Assembly: GCF_003752155.1 (NCBI RefSeq)
Contig: NZ_RJVG01000002.1
Location: 372,001 to 436,000, forward strand
DNA: 64,000 bases
Reading direction: 5' to 3'
Source: Mobilisporobacter senegalensis
GTDB taxonomy: Bacteria; Bacillota; Clostridia; Lachnospirales; Lachnospiraceae
Shown here: piece by piece, positions 60,750 to 64,000 of the stretch
Numbering within the stretch: position 1 is the first letter of the stretch
Layout: the number at the start of each line of letters is the position of its first letter
Position numbers and translations under genes: made by a program
Notes under the pieces: model-generated
Told to the model about the DNA's origin: nothing
Databases searched by the model: none
What the model saw: only the letters and a program-made list of their open reading frames with translations

Positions 60750-61469
60750 ATGAAATCTTTTTCTATTACAGATGTCGGAAAAGAAAGGACCGTAAATCAA
60801 GATTATATATACTGTGAAGATAATCCAATAGGAAATTTGCCTAACCTGTTTATTGTTGCAGATGGAATGGGTGGGCATAAAGCGGGCGATTTTGCATCTA
60901 GATTTTGTGTTGATACAGTTACGAAGCAAATAAAGGAAAGTAAAAGAAAGACTCCAGTTGGTATTTTAGAGGATGCTATTAAAACTGCCAATGAAGAACT
61001 TTTGTCAAAAGCAGAAGAGCAAAGTGAATTAGATGGGATGGGCACCACTTTGGTAGTCGCCACAATTTTTAATGATACGATGTATGTGGCGAATATAGGA
61101 GACTCCAGACTCTACGTAATAAATAGTGAGATCAAGCAGATAACTGAAGACCATTCACTGGTGGAAGAAATGATTAAAACAGGAGAATTACCGAGAAAAG
61201 AAGCTAGGTTCCATCCAAATAAAAATGTGATAACCAGAGCAGTAGGATCTAATAAATATGTTTCTCCGGATTATTTTGAGGTTTCCTTGAAACAAGGGGA
61301 TACGATACTTATGTGCTCTGATGGTCTTTCGAATATGATGGATGATGAGGAAATCATGGACATAGTGAATGAATATTCTGAGATTGAGTTAATTGGCAAT
61401 AAATTAATCGAGAGAGCAAATGGATATGGCGGCAAAGATAATATTGCAATTATACTTATTCGAGAATAA
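60750..61469 (+). CDS. prpC: PP2C-type Ser/Thr phosphatase
   Basis: 239 residues; dephosphorylates PrkC and its targets. Metal motifs: VNQDYIYCED, VADGMGGHKAGDFAS, ANIGDSRLYV, CSDGLSNMMDD and GGKDNIAIILI. RBS AGGAGGGAAAGG. It is located directly upstream of prkC, as in most Firmicutes. Confidence 0.94.
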   Translation: MKSFSITDVGKERTVNQDYIYCEDNPIGNLPNLFIVADGMGGHKAGDFASRFCVDTVTKQIKESKRKTPVGILEDAIKTANEELLSKAEEQSELDGMGTTLVVATIFNDTMYVANIGDSRLYVINSEIKQITEDHSLVEEMIKTGELPRKEARFHPNKNVITRAVGSNKYVSPDYFEVSLKQGDTILMCSDGLSNMMDDEEIMDIVNEYSEIELIGNKLIERANGYGGKDNIAIILIRE

Positions 61470-61485
61470 ATGAGAGGTGAGAAAT

Positions 61486-63528
61486 ATGGTAAAACCAGGT
61501 ATGTTTATAAGTGAAAGATATGAAATAATTGATAAGGTTGGAACAGGTGGAATGGCAGATGTTTATAAAGCAAAATGCCATCGTCTGAATCGATTTGTAG
61601 CAATTAAAATATTAAAACCTGAATATAGTGATGACAAAAGTTTTGTATCAAAATTCAGAGCGGAAGCTCAATCGGTAGCAGGCTTATCTCATCCTAATAT
61701 TGTTAATGTATATGATGTTGGAGAGGAAGCAGGCCTGCATTATATTGTAATGGAATTAGTAGAAGGAATTACTCTTAAGAATTTTATTGAAAGAAAAGGT
61801 AAATTAGAAATTAAGGAAGCAGTAGGCATCGGGATTCAAATTGCACAAGGGATGGAAGCTGCTCATGATAATCATATCATTCATAGAGATATTAAGCCCC
61901 AGAATATTATTATTTCCAGAGAAGGCAAGGTTAAAGTTACAGACTTTGGAATTGCAAAAGCTGCATCTTCAAATACCATATCATCCAATACTATGGGATC
62001 TGTTCATTATATCTCACCGGAACAGGCAAGAGGAGGATACAGTGATGAAAAGAGCGACATTTATTCGTTAGGTGTAACTTTATATGAAATGCTTTCTGGA
62101 CGAGTTCCTTTTGTTGGGGACAATTCTGTATCAGTTGCTCTTCTTCATATTCAGGAAGAAGCAACACCACTACGTGAACTTGAACCAAGTATTCCTATCA
62201 GTGTTGAAAATATTGTTCAAAAATGTATGCAGAAAAAACCGGAAAGAAGATACTTATCTGCACATGATTTAATTATTGATTTAAAGCGTTCCATTACAAA
62301 TCCCAATGGAGACTTTGTAAAGATACCTGCAGCAATCATTAGTGATTCACCTACAATTAATCTGAGTGACGAAGAAGTAAGACATATAAAAAATGAGTCA
62401 AAAATAAATTCCAGAGTAGGAGATACTACGAAAATAATAAAAGGAAATACGGAAGACGGAGAAGAGGAAGAGTCTGAAGTAGATCCAAAACTGGAGAAGA
62501 TCATGGTGACCGGAAGTATTGTAGCAGCAGTAATTCTGTGCTTGATCATTATATTTTTAGTTGGTAAAACTTTTGGTCTTTTCAAATTGGGAGGTACTGA
62601 AAAGAAAGGTGACCCATCTGAGGTTACGGAAGAAGTGGGAGAGACGACAGAAGCAGTGACTGCACCTGAAGTAACTGGTAAAAAATTAGAAGATGCAATT
62701 GATATTTTAAGAGACCAGAATATTGGTTATAAATATGAATATCAGTATTCAGATGTAATAGAAAAAGATATTGTCATGGAACAATCCATTTTGCCGGGGA
62801 ATGAAATTAAAGCTGGAGACGTACTTATATTAACAGTAAGCGATGGACCAAAAGCTTTTGAGGTACCGGATGTATACAACAGACTGGATGAAGAAGCAAT
62901 CACTATCCTGGAAGAGGCAAAATTAGTCGTGAAACATGAATTTGAATTTAGTGATACGGTAGACCAGGGAAGAGTTATCAGAACAAATCCTGAAAGAGGA
63001 ACAGCAGTAAAAGAAGGCGATACAGTTACAATTATCTTAAGCAGTGGAAAAGAAAAGGTAATGAAGCTTGTTCCTGATTTAAGAAATCTTTCAGAAGAGA
63101 AAGCAATTCAAAAATTAAAAGATCAGGGATTAACTGCCGGAAATATAAGTTATAAGAATTCAGATGAAGTAAAAGAAGGATTTGTAATTACACAGAGCTA
63201 TTCAGTAAATAAAGAAGTAGAAGAAGGAACTGCAGTTGATTTTACTGTAAGTAAAGGACCGAAAGCAAAAGAATATGTATACAAAGGCAGTGTGACAATC
63301 ACTGATAATCCTTTTATTTCAGAAGATGAAGAAGGTGTTATTACACTTGAACTGACACAGGACGGAGAGCAGACCAATGTTTATGAAAGTGTATTAACTT
63401 ATGATGATTTCCCATTAACGAAGCAAATAATAGGTAACAGTGAATCCGATGGAGAAATCAGAATGTATCTGGATGGTGAAAGATTACCAGGCCAATGGAC
63501 AATAAATTTTACTAAGGTGGAAAAATAA
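61486..63528 (+). CDS. prkC: PASTA-domain Ser/Thr protein kinase
   Basis: 680 residues. N-terminal Hanks kinase (GTGGMADVYKAK loop, VAIKIL Lys, HRDIKPQNII, VTDFGIAKA, activation loop SSNTISSNTMGSVHYISPEQ). Juxtamembrane part to about 340, one membrane segment about 342-364, then three extracellular PASTA repeats (about 387-455, 456-523, 524-593). A further C-terminal domain of about 85 residues (VYKGSVTITDNPF..., ending QWTINFTKVEK) is not PASTA. It binds muropeptides in relatives and controls cell-wall growth and spore germination. RBS AGAGGTGAG selects ATG 61486. Confidence 0.94.
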   Translation: MVKPGMFISERYEIIDKVGTGGMADVYKAKCHRLNRFVAIKILKPEYSDDKSFVSKFRAEAQSVAGLSHPNIVNVYDVGEEAGLHYIVMELVEGITLKNFIERKGKLEIKEAVGIGIQIAQGMEAAHDNHIIHRDIKPQNIIISREGKVKVTDFGIAKAASSNTISSNTMGSVHYISPEQARGGYSDEKSDIYSLGVTLYEMLSGRVPFVGDNSVSVALLHIQEEATPLRELEPSIPISVENIVQKCMQKKPERRYLSAHDLIIDLKRSITNPNGDFVKIPAAIISDSPTINLSDEEVRHIKNESKINSRVGDTTKIIKGNTEDGEEEESEVDPKLEKIMVTGSIVAAVILCLIIIFLVGKTFGLFKLGGTEKKGDPSEVTEEVGETTEAVTAPEVTGKKLEDAIDILRDQNIGYKYEYQYSDVIEKDIVMEQSILPGNEIKAGDVLILTVSDGPKAFEVPDVYNRLDEEAITILEEAKLVVKHEFEFSDTVDQGRVIRTNPERGTAVKEGDTVTIILSSGKEKVMKLVPDLRNLSEEKAIQKLKDQGLTAGNISYKNSDEVKEGFVITQSYSVNKEVEEGTAVDFTVSKGPKAKEYVYKGSVTITDNPFISEDEEGVITLELTQDGEQTNVYESVLTYDDFPLTKQIIGNSESDGEIRMYLDGERLPGQWTINFTKVEK

Positions 63529-64000
63529 TGGTAGGAAAGATTATTAAAGGTGTAGCAGGCTTTTACTATATTCATAGGCAAGGTTATGGTGTATATGAAT
63601 GCAAAGCTAAAGGAGCCTTTCGTAATCAGAAGATGAAACCTTTAGTAGGAGATAATGTGGAATTTGACATTATTGATGAAGAGAATAAAAAAGGAAATGT
63701 AACTAAGATACTGCCACGGATGAATGAACTTATTCGTCCGGCAGTGTCTAATGTGGACCAGGCTTTAGTAATATTTGCAATTACACAGCCGGCTCCTAAT
63801 TTAAATCTTCTGGACCGCTTTTTAATTATGATGACGAAACAAGAAGTTGATGCAATCGTGTGTTTTAATAAAATGGATATAGCTTCAGAACATGAGTTAT
63901 ACCTTTTAGGAGAAACATATAAAAAATGTGGTTATCAAGTTATATTTACCAGTGTTTTGCAAAAATCAGGAATTGGGCAGATTGAACAGTTGCTAAAAGG
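63528..64000 (+). CDS. rsgA: Ribosome small-subunit GTPase RsgA (5' part)
   Basis: The first 157 codons are in the window. N-terminal OB domain (GKIIKGVAGFYYIHRQGYGVYEC, RNQKMKPLVGDNVEFDI), then the beginning of the circularly permuted GTPase (RPAVSNVDQALVIFAITQPAPN, FNKMDI). The ATG overlaps the prkC stop (TAATG). It helps 30S maturation; the right edge cuts it. Confidence 0.92.
   Translation, partial: MVGKIIKGVAGFYYIHRQGYGVYECKAKGAFRNQKMKPLVGDNVEFDIIDEENKKGNVTKILPRMNELIRPAVSNVDQALVIFAITQPAPNLNLLDRFLIMMTKQEVDAIVCFNKMDIASEHELYLLGETYKKCGYQVIFTSVLQKSGIGQIEQLLK

Overview
The window looks like chromosome from an AT-rich, spore-forming, obligately anaerobic Clostridia, most likely a Lachnospiraceae relative. 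The pointers are a SpoVB-type flippase, collagen-like surface proteins of the spore-coat kind, a DAP-type MurE, an IscR-IscS-IscU-MnmA cluster, a PrkC/PP2C pair and a RemA-Gmk-RpoZ cluster. Assignment to a genus is not possible from the sequence alone.

Layout. (1) 1-2590: end of a XylG/H/F-type sugar ABC importer, closed by a strong terminator. (2) 2600-4214: gene debris (a GNAT acetyltransferase remnant and an unknown frameshifted remnant) and an orphan AAA/ABC-type ATPase. (3) 4262-7860: two tandem minus-strand collagen-like genes. They share N-termini and upstream DNA but have unrelated C-terminal domains. (4) 7989-15072: an unknown small membrane protein, then a complete F1Fo ATP synthase operon (atpB-E1-E2-F-H-A-G-D-C) with two almost identical c-subunit genes. 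(5) 15235-19265: a PhoH/PIN protein, an HPr-like protein without the catalytic His, a glutathione peroxidase behind a promoter full of small palindromes, and SpoVB. (6) 19693-34988: a 15 kb carbohydrate locus bracketed by two closely similar LacI regulators. It encodes an L-fucose/L-arabinose-isomerase-family enzyme, a transketolase split into two genes, a glycerol-kinase-like FGGY kinase, a ribose-type ABC importer with a DUF2291-like lipoprotein, RbsD, a ribokinase-like kinase and a chemoreceptor. (7) 35218-38593: IscR, IscS, IscU and MnmA (sulfur mobilisation and tRNA thiolation). (8) 38813-46367: RqcH/FbpA, a PHP phosphatase, CorA, YicC-RemA-Gmk-RpoZ, and two tandem signal peptidases. (9) 46439-50176: ABC-F protein and pyruvate kinase on the minus strand, flanking a small Cys protein and a broken membrane-protein gene. 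(10) 50685-64000: MurE, MurF, PriA, Def, Fmt, YugP-like protease, RsmB, RlmN, PP2C, PrkC and the start of RsgA, in the usual Firmicutes order.

How the genes work together. In region 6 the lipoprotein RbsB, RbsA and RbsC would import a monosaccharide. RbsD would interconvert its ring forms, and the isomerase plus the two kinases would give a phosphorylated ketose. The split transketolase would feed this into the pentose-phosphate pathway. Two LacI sensors and a dCache chemoreceptor make this a sense-swim-import-degrade module; the sugar itself cannot be read from the sequence. Regions 7 and 10 are housekeeping: Fe-S/thiolation, and peptidoglycan/translation/Ser-Thr kinase signalling.

The most unusual items are the LacI-bracketed sugar locus, a family of long imperfect palindromes (two full copies in that locus and end fragments elsewhere), the domain-swapped collagen-like duplication, the twin c-subunits, a pyruvate kinase gene with no visible ribosome-binding site behind a 13-codon leader ORF, and a PhoH protein with an altered Walker A motif. 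No tRNA, rRNA, CRISPR array, insertion sequence or prophage was recognised.
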